DNA of 34,310 bases, taken from NCBI GenBank assembly GCA_937872405.1, contig CALMSP010000180.1, positions 1 through 34,310 of the forward strand. The letters run 5' to 3'. Under the pieces are notes generated by a model. It had not been told where the DNA came from. It was given only the letters and a program-made list of their open reading frames with translations, and did no database searches. How positions within the stretch are numbered: position 1 is the first letter of the stretch; the number at the start of each line of letters is the position of its first letter. A program made the position numbers and the translations under genes. This DNA is from an uncultured Saprospiraceae bacterium (GTDB lineage Bacteria; Bacteroidota; Bacteroidia; Chitinophagales; Saprospiraceae). Of this stretch, positions 1 to 6,974 are shown one piece after another.

Positions 1-82
1 TTCGCCCGTTCAGGTCGGCGATGAGGCCCGTGCCACAGGCATCTTTTTCTAATTCAGGAATGTATAAGCCGCGTGGATTCAT
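1..82 (-). CDS. gltB: Glutamate synthase large subunit, N-terminal fragment (cut by window edge)
   Basis: Only the first 27 codons are inside the window. Reading from the ATG at 82, the peptide contains an EKDACGTGLIADLNG stretch, which matches the N-terminus of the glutamine amidotransferase domain of glutamate synthase. In that family the Cys of the CGxGL motif becomes the N-terminal nucleophile after removal of a short propeptide, and it releases ammonia from glutamine for transfer to 2-oxoglutarate. Here the Cys is residue 18, a propeptide length usual for Bacteroidota GltB. A TACTTTTG box at 223-230 on the same strand could be its promoter. Identification rests on a short but characteristic motif; the rest of the gene lies outside the window. 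Confidence 0.8.
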   Translation of the reverse strand, partial: MNPRGLYIPELEKDACGTGLIADLNGR

Positions 83-222
83 GTTTGCCTTTTAAATGCG
101 AAATAGCTTTTGCGCGCTATGATGTGATTGGTGAATAAGGTTTTTGAGCTATGGCTAATCTGGCAGATTGACACCTGCGTACAACCCTACCACTAAATAA
201 CTACCCACGACAACGCAACTTT

Positions 223-230
223 CAAAAGTA
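223..230 (-). promoter_or_regulatory. Possible -7 box for gltB
   Basis: On the minus strand this reads TACTTTTG and fits the Bacteroidota -7 consensus TAnnTTTG. It would give a leader of about 135 bases before the gltB ATG. No TTTG box is seen at the right distance upstream, so the call is weak. Confidence 0.35.
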
Positions 231-622
231 AAGCATATTTTTCGGGAATTCGTTGCGATTTTTTTATCAAATACGATTTTAAAATGTCATTTTTATAAAA
301 AAATGAATCGCCTTTGTTGATTTTGTAAAATTTTGAATTTTAATTTATATTTGGCGAGCGGTGCATTTTACCATAAGATTATAATCCGAAATGATATTTA
401 ACCAACAAAAACGCTGTTTTGCAAATAGGCAGCAAATGCGCTATGGGAGTAGGAAACTACACTTTCTAAAGCAGTGGGCAGCTCTCAGGAACGTATCGGT
501 GAGAAATAGAATTTTAATACAAATAATTGATTAACAAATTTTTACACATATAAAAATCGTAAAAATACAGCTAAGTACTTTTTGATTTTTTGTGTTTTAA
601 CGATTAGCAACAGTCGAATGTA

Positions 623-630
623 TATCTTTG
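623..630 (+). promoter_or_regulatory. -7 box of the folA promoter
   Basis: The sequence TATCTTTG fits TAnnTTTG and lies 23 bases before the folA ATG, so transcription would start about 15-20 bases before the gene. A TTTG -33 box at the usual spacing is not visible. Confidence 0.5.
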
Positions 631-653
631 AAATCAATTATTGAATACCAACC

Positions 654-1166
654 ATGCAAATTATCATTGTGGCTGCAACCTCCGCCGAGCAAGTGATCGG
701 TCGGGCAAATGAGTTACCATGGCATTTGCCTAATGATGAGGCTTTTCTGCGACGCACTATCGCGGATGGCTGGCTGCTTACGGGGCGGCGTTCGTATGAA
801 TCGGCTCAAGGCTCGGAAATTTTTCAGGATGGCAGGCGTACCGTCGTTGTCACGCGGCAGCTTGATTATCAAGCACCTGTAGCGGCTGTGGTGCATACCG
901 TGCAAGCAGGGATAGACGTGGCGCGGGCGCAAGGTGCGCTGCGCTTGTATGTGTTGGGCGGCGGAGAAGTTTATGCGGCGGCTATGGAACACGCAGATCA
1001 GCTGATTATCACAATAATACACATGACGTTTGATGGCGATACATTTTTTCCTACGATTGACCCAAATCAGTGGCAGGAGGTATGGCGCGAATGCCACACC
1101 CCAGATGCGGAAAATGCGTATGCGCATGATTTTGTGCGGTACAATCGTCGGCACAATGCAGGATAG
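654..1166 (+). CDS. folA: Dihydrofolate reductase
   Basis: The 170-residue protein is a full-length dihydrofolate reductase, which reduces dihydrofolate to tetrahydrofolate with NADPH in the cytoplasm. Visible signatures: VIGRANELPWHLPNDE (residues 14-29) containing the Met20-loop equivalent and Asp28, the counterpart of E. coli Asp27; LLTGRRSYES (residues 41-50) for cofactor binding; VLGGGEVYAAA around residues 100-110, the GGxxVY NADPH-binding turn; and DGDTFFP near 126-132. The ATG start at 654 gives the usual N-terminus and follows a TATCTTTG box. The usual partner thyA is not next to it; the upstream gene is divergent gltB and the downstream gene encodes an unrelated secreted protein. 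Confidence 0.95.
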   Translation: MQIIIVAATSAEQVIGRANELPWHLPNDEAFLRRTIADGWLLTGRRSYESAQGSEIFQDGRRTVVVTRQLDYQAPVAAVVHTVQAGIDVARAQGALRLYVLGGGEVYAAAMEHADQLIITIIHMTFDGDTFFPTIDPNQWQEVWRECHTPDAENAYAHDFVRYNRRHNAG

Positions 1167-1278
1167 CCCAAGCACGTTTTAATTGTGATGGGTGTATCAT
1201 AGTTGTTATTACAGGTCGGAAATTTTTGTAATAATTTTTTACAATCATTTGATTTTCAACTTTTAAAACCATAATAAT

Positions 1279-2115
1279 TTGTCACATTTTTTTTCACTTG
1301 CTCCTGTGGCGCGCATATTGCTACGCTCGTGCGTGCTTGTGTGTTGCATGGTCGCGAGTGGTACATTGCCGGTAGCAGCGCAATCGGGTAGCCTTTTTTC
1401 AATTCCTGTAAATGCGAAGTGGATGGCCACGGATAAGTTGCAGCAACTCTACGTGGTGACTACAGCGAATGAGGTCATCAAATACTTGGCTAACGGCCAG
1501 GAGCAGTATCGCTTTAGCAATAATATACTGGGGGCACTGACACATGTAGATGCCACCGATCCATTCAATTTATTGCTGTATTACTTTGATTATCAGACAG
1601 TTGTACTGCTTGATCGCACCTTAAACAAAACTGCTGAATACAAACTGACCAACGCTGGCTTTGCGCAAGTGCGCACGGTAGGCACAAGCAACGACGGGGC
1701 GATTTGGGTGTATGATGAGGCCGCATTTCGATTGTATAAAATAGATCGGCAGGCAAAGATTCTTCACGAAAGCCCTGATCTTAGTTTGTTATTAGGGCAA
1801 GCACCGCAGCCTACGCAACTCCTTGCACGCGACAATTGGGTATATATGAGTGATCCTCAATTGGGTATTTTAGTATTTGATAATTTTGGGCAATACGCCA
1901 AAACCCTTGATATTAAAGGGGTTTCGCAGTTTCAGATTATAGATAATCGCCTGGTGTTTCGAGAGGGAGCGCAATTACAAATAACTGATTTGCAATCTTT
2001 TCAGTATGGTACGATGGCGCTACCGGAGGCGGCTGTTAATGCGGCACAGGTATTAGTACACAAAAATCGCTTGTATATTCGGAATCAGGTGGGCATCATC
2101 GTGCAGACATTTTAA
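1279..2115 (+). CDS. Secreted protein of unknown function, probable beta-propeller
   Basis: The protein (278 residues from a TTG start) begins with a signal peptide ending near PVAAQ (about residue 35). A GTG at 1306 would leave an equally good signal peptide beginning MARILLR, so the start is uncertain. The mature part has repeating short strand patterns of the kind LYVVTTANEVIKY, IWVYDEAAFRLYKID and VYMSDPQLGILVFDNFGQ, typical of propeller proteins with NHL- or WD-like blades. No catalytic motif is visible. The last 65 residues and the following 94 bases occur again at 14766-15054, fused to a tex fragment. The role is unknown; an envelope or scaffold function is only a guess. Confidence 0.7.
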   Translation: MSHFFSLAPVARILLRSCVLVCCMVASGTLPVAAQSGSLFSIPVNAKWMATDKLQQLYVVTTANEVIKYLANGQEQYRFSNNILGALTHVDATDPFNLLLYYFDYQTVVLLDRTLNKTAEYKLTNAGFAQVRTVGTSNDGAIWVYDEAAFRLYKIDRQAKILHESPDLSLLLGQAPQPTQLLARDNWVYMSDPQLGILVFDNFGQYAKTLDIKGVSQFQIIDNRLVFREGAQLQITDLQSFQYGTMALPEAAVNAAQVLVHKNRLYIRNQVGIIVQTF

Positions 2116-2209
2116 ATCACGCATTTTTTGCCATACCACTTTCATTTTAAAAGACGAGGTATTCCATTCTTTTTAATTCGATGCCTCTTTATAGAGCTGT
2201 AAATCGAAC
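1918..2209 (+). repeat. Duplicated 292-bp segment, copy 1 (intact gene context)
   Basis: This stretch covers the last 65 codons of the propeller gene plus 94 bases after its stop. Its counterpart is 14766-15054. By hand alignment they differ at about 18 positions and one 3-base gap, so they are roughly 93 percent identical; most changes are transitions. The match stops abruptly at both ends. Confidence 0.9.
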
Positions 2210-2318
2210 TTCAAATGCCGTAAATGTAAGATAGCATAAGAACCTTTTCAAGGGAAAAAATGTAACTAATTCTAATACCCTTTTCAATTGAAAATGACGC
2301 ATTTGTTTATTCTCAAAG

Positions 2319-2350
2319 CCTTGTTTTTCAATGCTTTACAAAATATAAAA
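2319..2350 (+). repeat. Dispersed intergenic motif, copy A
   Basis: Contains CCTTGTTTTTCAAT followed by a TTTACAAAAT-like tail. The first 14 bases recur exactly at 24438-24467 on the other strand; looser copies lie at 10457-10485 (minus) and 25482-25506 (plus). Confidence 0.4.
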
Positions 2351-2550
2351 TCAGACCTCTAAAATCGTAAATGGTATAAGGCATACATAAAAAGCCTGCC
2401 GTAAAAGTCCAATCCTTGTAATAAGTATGGGTTCAAACTAATTTACCCTGTTCCGAATTCAATGCTACTGTCCGTATTGCTCCCATCTTTTTGGCAACAA
2501 ATTTAATCCTTTATATCCGTTTATTTTTGTCTCGTTACTTAAGATATTGA

Positions 2551-2580
2551 ATATTAGGATATTAAATATTAGGATATTAA
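2551..2580. repeat. 15-bp perfect tandem duplication
   Basis: Two perfect head-to-tail copies of ATATTAGGATATTAA, flanked by degenerate partial units. A related ATATTGGG tandem lies at 25407-25435. Confidence 0.75.
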
Positions 2581-2651
2581 ATAGTGAGAATCCGTTGTTT
2601 TTGAATCAGGGAGGGGCAATGCAATCAAGTGCTTGCAAATGATTTATTGTT

Positions 2652-3065
2652 TTATAAAAAATATTCGATTGCCAATTCGTAGCCGCGCAATCCTAACCCG
2701 ACGATGCACCCCACGCAGCTGGGGCTGAGGTAAGAATGGTGCCGGAAAAGCTCTCGATCAAACACATTAGAAATATGCACTTCAACCACCGGCGTGCGTA
2801 TGGCGGCGATGGCATCTGCGAGCGCAATGCTGGTATGTGAATAGCCCCCAGCATTGAGGATAATACCATCATAACTGAAGCCCACTTCATGCAGTTTGTC
2901 TATCAATTCACCTTCGTGGTTGCTTTGAAAATAGTGAAGAGTTACAGTTGGATAATCCAATTGCAAGCGGACAAAAAAATCCTCGAAGGTCTCTCGCCCA
3001 TAAATATCTGGCTCCCGCGTACCTAGCAGATTAAGGTTTGGCCCGTTGATGATGATTAGTTTCAT
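2652..3065 (-). CDS. aroQ: 3-dehydroquinate dehydratase, type II
   Basis: This 137-residue protein catalyses the third shikimate step, dehydration of 3-dehydroquinate to 3-dehydroshikimate; type II enzymes work through an enolate and form dodecamers. Seen in order: INGPNLNLLGTREPDIYG at residues 6-23 with catalytic Tyr22 and the flexible-loop Arg17; QSNHEGELID near 47-56; NAGGYSHTSIA at 71-81 with Asn71 and His77; EVHISN at 95-100 with the general-acid His97; and FRHHS with Arg108. The length is slightly short but usual for Bacteroidota AroQ. It starts 33 bases after the stop of the lipoprotein gene at 3099-4037, in the same direction, so the two are probably cotranscribed. Confidence 0.96.
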   Translation of the reverse strand: MKLIIINGPNLNLLGTREPDIYGRETFEDFFVRLQLDYPTVTLHYFQSNHEGELIDKLHEVGFSYDGIILNAGGYSHTSIALADAIAAIRTPVVEVHISNVFDRELFRHHSYLSPSCVGCIVGLGLRGYELAIEYFL

Positions 3066-3098
3066 GGCTTCGTAATTTTAGAGAAACCATCGCATCGC

Positions 3099-4037
3099 CT
3101 ATTCCACATTCGCGCGCACCCAGCGCAGTACCTCTTGGGTATTTTTAGCGGCTATGTTGGCGGGGAGTTCCACACGCCGGTGCGCCAACAAATCAAAGGC
3201 TACGGCCTGATTGTTTTCTGCTGCGCGCAATACGATGTAACGGTTGTTGGCAGCGCTCTGCTGGATATTCGAATGGAGTTGTATAGGTTCGGTGAAACCC
3301 GGATGGATTTCAAATTCGTTGGTTTCGCGTTTGTATTCTGGCATGATGGCTTGCACACCTTCGCCTTCCGGCTGCAATAGGAATAGCGGCGCGAAGTTTA
3401 TTTCATCCATCCGATACTCCGCTACGGGCATCACGGGCTGTGGCGATTGCCGATTTTTCAGGTCAAATACAAATACGCCATGATCCTGCGCGTAGCCAAC
3501 AAGATAGTTTTCCCAAACCTCCAGTCGTTGAATCTGACCAGATTGTGCATCCGCCGATTCGCGTGTACTGCGATACTTTGGGGTCATACGGGGCATGAGA
3601 CGCCGCGCTTGCACATCGTAGCAATAGACCGAAGTAGGGCCTTTGATTGCTACAATTTGGGTGATCTTATTATAGGTAATTTCTGCGATGTAATAAGCAA
3701 AATCAGGGCTGATATCCACAGGTAGTACTTGGCGAAGTATCCGGCTGCAATCTTTTGTATCATATACCTCCAGAATACGGTGGCCTTCCGCCTCTAATTC
3801 CGTATTGTACGTAGCGGAGTCGGCTACCACGGTTACCAGCACTTCCGCATCGCGCACCCAAAACTGATTACCATCGAGCATATTGCCGGCGATTGTGCAA
3901 TTGTGCGTGGCACGCGGCGCAGCCTCTATGCCGCGCTCTGTTACCGTGTTTTCCTGATTGCTGGAAGGCTTATCAGAACGGCAGGCTACAGCTCCTAATA
4001 AGGTGCTTGCAACCAATATCAAGGTATGTGATTTCAT
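3099..4037 (-). CDS. Predicted lipoprotein of unknown function
   Basis: The 312-residue product starts with a lipoprotein-type signal ending LLGAVAC (Cys19), so it should be lipid-anchored in the envelope. The -3 position is Ala rather than Leu, making the lipobox weaker than ideal. The mature part has many beta-rich stretches such as VWENYLVGYAQDHGVFVFDL and IVAIKGPTSVYCYDV, resembling the repeated strands of propeller lipoproteins, but I cannot assign a family. It sits directly upstream of aroQ, 33 bases apart, which suggests shared transcription rather than shared function. A TACTTTTG box lies about 118 bases before its start. Confidence 0.7.
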   Translation of the reverse strand: MKSHTLILVASTLLGAVACRSDKPSSNQENTVTERGIEAAPRATHNCTIAGNMLDGNQFWVRDAEVLVTVVADSATYNTELEAEGHRILEVYDTKDCSRILRQVLPVDISPDFAYYIAEITYNKITQIVAIKGPTSVYCYDVQARRLMPRMTPKYRSTRESADAQSGQIQRLEVWENYLVGYAQDHGVFVFDLKNRQSPQPVMPVAEYRMDEINFAPLFLLQPEGEGVQAIMPEYKRETNEFEIHPGFTEPIQLHSNIQQSAANNRYIVLRAAENNQAVAFDLLAHRRVELPANIAAKNTQEVLRWVRANVE

Positions 4038-4154
4038 TATAGCGGTATTTTAAGATACTAAGTTAGGTATTTTTTTGCTCTGTGGCATCCGAAAATTAGC
4101 ACGCCGTGTTTAAAATTTAATCTTTTTACGCCAAAAAATGGTTACCATAACGGG

Positions 4155-4162
4155 CAAAAGTA
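4155..4162 (-). promoter_or_regulatory. -7 box for the lipoprotein-aroQ operon
   Basis: On the minus strand this reads TACTTTTG, a match to TAnnTTTG, about 118 bases upstream of the ATG at 4037. No properly spaced TTTG -33 element is seen. Confidence 0.4.
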
Positions 4163-4229
4163 AGGTATTCAAAGCGATAAGGCGCATTCAGCATATATTT
4201 TATAATCATTTAAAAACACTTGGATAACT

Positions 4230-4835
4230 GTGGAAATTGATATTCAACAGATTGCTTTCAGTAAAAATCAAGGGCTAACGCCGGCTATTGTGCAAGACGC
4301 CAACACCGGTAAGGTGCTTATGCTGGGCTACATGAATGCGGAAGCGCTCCAAAAGACCATCACCGACGGCGTGGTTACATTTTTTAGCCGCAGCAAAAAT
4401 AGGCTTTGGACAAAAGGAGAAACCTCGGGGCATTTCTTGCATGTATTAGAATTGCGTACCGACTGCGACCAGGATACTATTCTCATCAAAGCACGCCCAA
4501 ACGGACCGGTTTGCCACACAGGCGCGGATACTTGTTTTGATGAAGTAAATGACGCCCCCAATTTCCTTTATACACTTGAAAAAATTATTCACGATCGTAA
4601 AGCACAGCCCAAAGCAGGGTCTTATACCACATCACTTTTTCAGCGAGGTATCAACAAAATAGCCCAAAAAGTAGGCGAAGAAGCCGTAGAACTGGTCATT
4701 GAAGCGAAAGACGACAACCCTGAGCTGTTTCTCGGAGAAGCTGCCGACCTGTTGTACCACTACCTCATCCTGCTTGCTGCAAAGGGCTACCACTTACACG
4801 ATGTGCTCCAAGTGCTCGAAAACAGGCATCATTAG
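4230..4835 (+). CDS. hisIE: Bifunctional phosphoribosyl-AMP cyclohydrolase / phosphoribosyl-ATP pyrophosphatase
   Basis: The protein carries out steps 2 and 3 of histidine biosynthesis. The N-terminal HisI domain (about residues 1-110) shows MLGYMNAEAL, TFFSRSKNRLWTKGETSGH, and the zinc/magnesium-binding set LRTDCDQD and GPVCHTGADTCF. The C-terminal HisE domain (about 112-201) shows KVGEEAVELVIEAK and EAADLLYHYLILL, the Mg-binding helices of the MazG-like fold. Its 201 residues match the usual bifunctional length. It starts at GTG. No other his biosynthetic gene is nearby (hisS at 12671 is a tRNA synthetase). Its 3' end overlaps the convergent ArsR gene by 4 bases. Confidence 0.96.
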   Translation: MEIDIQQIAFSKNQGLTPAIVQDANTGKVLMLGYMNAEALQKTITDGVVTFFSRSKNRLWTKGETSGHFLHVLELRTDCDQDTILIKARPNGPVCHTGADTCFDEVNDAPNFLYTLEKIIHDRKAQPKAGSYTTSLFQRGINKIAQKVGEEAVELVIEAKDDNPELFLGEAADLLYHYLILLAAKGYHLHDVLQVLENRHH

Positions 4836-5158
4836 CTCTTGATGCTGCCCTCCGCATCCCGTAAAAAGGCATTTACTGCGGTAATGGCCGTGCGCAGCCG
4901 CCCATAGTCAATACTATAATGCACATACTTGCCGTCGCGTTCGGTTTGTACTAATCCGGCTGCACGCAGTATCCGCAGGTGTTGGGAAGTAATGGATTGC
5001 TCTAACTTTAGGGTGTTGTAAATTTTGTTTACATTAATCATTTCGTTTTGATCAATGAATTCGAGGATTTTGAGACGCAACGGATGCGCAACGGCACGCA
5101 AAACTTCCGAGGATTCTTGGAGCTTTTCGTGGTTAATGTCAACTTTTGTATTTCTCAT
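4832..5158 (-). CDS. ArsR-family winged-helix transcriptional regulator (first of two)
   Basis: This 108-residue protein is an ArsR-type winged helix regulator. The recognition region is NTLKLEQSITSQHLRILRAAGLVQTERDGKYVHYSI at about residues 46-81: helix-turn-helix followed by the wing. The ELCVCD-type cysteine metal site of classical ArsR/SmtB sensors is absent, and the protein has no cysteine at all, so it probably senses something other than thiophilic metals, or another signal. A paralog with the same architecture lies at 5531-5869, and both begin MRxxK. A full promoter pair is visible at 5309-5338. Confidence 0.9.
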   Translation of the reverse strand: MRNTKVDINHEKLQESSEVLRAVAHPLRLKILEFIDQNEMINVNKIYNTLKLEQSITSQHLRILRAAGLVQTERDGKYVHYSIDYGRLRTAITAVNAFLRDAEGSIKS

Positions 5159-5308
5159 AGTTTTTAAAAATTATGATTGTGTAGTTTCAAAAAAATCAAG
5201 CTATGTAACAACGCTTGTAGTTTTCTATTTTTAGCGGCAGCATCGCTCTTGGCTCCAGCAATTGCATACCCTTTGTACGGCCAATGCTCCGGTCACGCTC
5301 CCACATGC

Positions 5309-5338
5309 CAAAGCTATGCCATACACTTTGCAGGCAAA
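5309..5338 (-). promoter_or_regulatory. Promoter of the first ArsR-type gene
   Basis: On the minus strand: TTTG (5338-5335), 18 bases, TAGCTTTG (5316-5309). This is a good match to the Bacteroidota TTTG-N19-TAnnTTTG promoter and gives a leader of about 145 bases. Confidence 0.5.
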
Positions 5339-5444
5339 TATGCGTCTTTAATCGTATTTTTCAAAACAAAAAAATGGTAATTCGTAACGGAACGGCGTTA
5401 CTGCATGTTGTGGTGAGCCTCTCTTTGCTTCCGCAAATATATAT

Positions 5445-5479
5445 AAAAGCTGTGAAAGTAGGTGACTTTCACAGCTTTT
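5445..5479 (-). terminator. Hairpin terminator after the second ArsR-type gene
   Basis: A perfect 15-base stem, AAAAGCTGTGAAAGT and its complement, closes a 5-base loop. It lies about 50 bases downstream of the stop at 5531, followed on the minus strand by an AT-rich tract, and probably ends that transcript. Confidence 0.75.
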
Positions 5480-5530
5480 CCTTTAGTATCGAGTGAAAAA
5501 ATATTGATTGGGTAAATAGCCTTCGCGCGC

Positions 5531-5869
5531 TTAGCCAACCAAGTCTTCTACCAGCTTAGAAATCTGAGCTAAACGGTCTTTGTCCAAAGAGTAGTTGATA
5601 AATTTTCCACTGCGTTCAGTAATCACTACACCTGCGCGACGCAGGATAGCCAAATGCTGCGATGCTACCGATTGCTCTAAGCGTAAGCGGATGTAGATAT
5701 CCGTCACGGTCATTTGTCCATGTTCCTCCAGTAGGTCAATCATGCGCTGGCGAAGTTTGTGATTGATCGCTCTCAACACCAGTACCGCTTTGCGCAACTC
5801 TGCATAGTCGAGCTGAATATCGGTTTGTCCTTTCTTCAGCACGATGGTTTCACTTTTTTGCTTTCTCAT
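5531..5869 (-). CDS. ArsR-family winged-helix transcriptional regulator (second of two)
   Basis: The 112-residue protein has the ArsR fold: VTDIYIRLRLEQSVASQHLAILRRAGVVITERSGKFINYSLD (residues 55-96) contains the helix-turn-helix and wing. Like its neighbour at 4832-5158 it has no cysteines, so no thiol metal site is present. The two proteins share the LEQSxxSQHLxILRxAG core and appear to be paralogs from an old duplication. A promoter with both boxes lies at 5986-6016, and an imperfect palindrome that could be its operator is at 5902-5920. Targets are unknown; neither neighbour is a transporter or a metal-resistance gene. Confidence 0.9.
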   Translation of the reverse strand: MRKQKSETIVLKKGQTDIQLDYAELRKAVLVLRAINHKLRQRMIDLLEEHGQMTVTDIYIRLRLEQSVASQHLAILRRAGVVITERSGKFINYSLDKDRLAQISKLVEDLVG

Positions 5870-5901
5870 AATAATGTTTTTGTTTTTTGAAAAATAGAAT
5901 C

Positions 5902-5920
5902 AAACACACCAGGGGTGTTT
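5902..5920. promoter_or_regulatory. Possible operator upstream of the second ArsR-type gene
   Basis: AAACACACC-A-GGGGTGTTT is an inverted repeat with 8 of 9 pairs, lying in the leader 33 bases before the ATG. ArsR proteins commonly bind such palindromes and regulate themselves; binding here is inference. Confidence 0.3.
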
Positions 5921-5985
5921 CAAATACTGTACCAGTTTTTGGCATTAACCCTGATGATGCTTTTGGGTTGTGTTTTATTTCATAA

Positions 5986-6016
5986 CAAAATTACAAAAAT
6001 ATCTGGAAAATACAAA
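5986..6016 (-). promoter_or_regulatory. Promoter of the second ArsR-type gene
   Basis: On the minus strand: TTTG (6016-6013), exactly 19 bases, TAATTTTG (5993-5986). This is a textbook Bacteroidota promoter, giving a leader of about 110 bases. Confidence 0.6.
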
Positions 6017-6045
6017 TATGTAAGGAATCAACGTAAATATCTGAC

Positions 6046-6699
6046 TCAGAATTGCTCTGGCGCCTCCAAAATTTCCAAAATTTCATCCATTTCCTCAAAG
6101 GATTTGTAGCCTGTCTTTTCTTCTACTCCTCCTTTGACGCACCAACCGGCTTTAGGTAACATTTTTAACATATCTTTAATATACGCTACATCTAAATCTA
6201 TTTGCATGAGTATGGGATAGCTTTGACAAATATCGCGTAAGTGCTCTTGGTGTAAAATGCTGTTTTTCAGGCGTTTCCATGTGATGTTGTTTTTAGTGAA
6301 GTCAAGCAAAAACCATTGCACACGCTCGCTGCACTGCGCTAATTGCTGTTGCAATATAGTAGGTGAAGTAGAAATTTCTATTACAATCTCCTGAATTACA
6401 GGTAATTCTGTTGGTAGTGCGGATAAGGTTTCGGGTGGCGTCACCATGCTCAGTTGCACGGCATCCAATCGTAAGAACTCAACGGTGCGGCAGATATATT
6501 CGGGGTGCTCCAGCCCAAAGCTGCCTACAATTTGCACGCCGCTCACCCAATCGCGTATGGCTAATATCTGTGCAGGCGGCAGATAATTGCTCATACCTTC
6601 GCTACATTCAAAACCCAGCCAGGTAACTTCCCTTGCCGCAAAGTAGCGCGCATCGGTCAGATTGGTAATTGGGCCCGCCTTTATGTTGGTTTGCAGCAT
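6046..6699 (-). CDS. TrpF-like TIM-barrel protein lacking the catalytic cysteine
   Basis: The 217-residue protein resembles phosphoribosylanthranilate isomerase: KAGPITNLTDARYFAA at residues 7-22 aligns with the family's KICGLTNxEDA start, LGFECSEGMSNYL with the LGF-SPRY loop, VQIVGSFG with the third strand, LDAVQL with VQLHG, LLDF with the catalytic-Asp strand, and KGGVEEKTG with the C-terminal GG phosphate loop. The general-base Cys of KxCG is replaced (K-A-G) and the QLHG His is Ser. No trp genes are nearby. Bacteroidota have a widespread paralog family of this type, so a non-isomerase role is more likely than a working TrpF; the true function is unknown. Confidence 0.7.
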   Translation of the reverse strand: MLQTNIKAGPITNLTDARYFAAREVTWLGFECSEGMSNYLPPAQILAIRDWVSGVQIVGSFGLEHPEYICRTVEFLRLDAVQLSMVTPPETLSALPTELPVIQEIVIEISTSPTILQQQLAQCSERVQWFLLDFTKNNITWKRLKNSILHQEHLRDICQSYPILMQIDLDVAYIKDMLKMLPKAGWCVKGGVEEKTGYKSFEEMDEILEILEAPEQF

Positions 6700-6974
6700 A
6701 TCTTATCGTATTTTTCGGTACTTTGCCGACGCGGTAAAAATAATAAATAATGCGGATTGAAAAAAGAGCCTGATTTTTGGTGTTGCAAAACAATTGATTG
6801 TCAATCGCAGACCATCTCAACGAATTTGGTTGGAGCTTTGGAAGATTCCAGCACTCTTTTGAACAAAGATTCCGGCTCATTTGTAAACAGGAGAGATTGA
6901 ACAGCAAAGGGTCGTCATATTGCAAAAACATCATAAAAGCATCATAAAAATACGGATGCGTTATAATTAATATC

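Larger units (their letters stand above)
83..653. other. Intergenic region between gltB and folA
   Basis: This is an AT-rich divergent intergenic stretch. Apart from the two -7 boxes (223-230 minus, 623-630 plus) I see no convincing gene, RNA gene or hairpin in it. Confidence 0.6.
2116..2651. other. Intergenic region between convergent genes
   Basis: After the duplicated segment (to 2209) this AT-rich stretch holds one copy of a dispersed T-rich motif (2319-2350) and a 15-bp tandem duplication (2551-2580). I see no gene, tRNA or strong terminator. Confidence 0.5.
5159..5530. other. Intergenic region between the two ArsR-type genes
   Basis: Contains the promoter of the downstream ArsR gene (5309-5338) and a strong hairpin terminator (5445-5479). 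An open frame at 5177-5380 on the plus strand is discussed under rejected items. Confidence 0.5.

Noticed and set aside
714-1175. Minus-strand open frame of 153 codons over folA
   Set aside because: It is an antisense shadow of the clear dihydrofolate reductase gene.
5177-5380. Plus-strand open frame from TTG with a signal-peptide-like start and several Cys
   Set aside because: It starts at a rare codon only 19 bases from the divergent ArsR start, has no promoter of its own, and overlaps the promoter of the ArsR gene; more likely chance.
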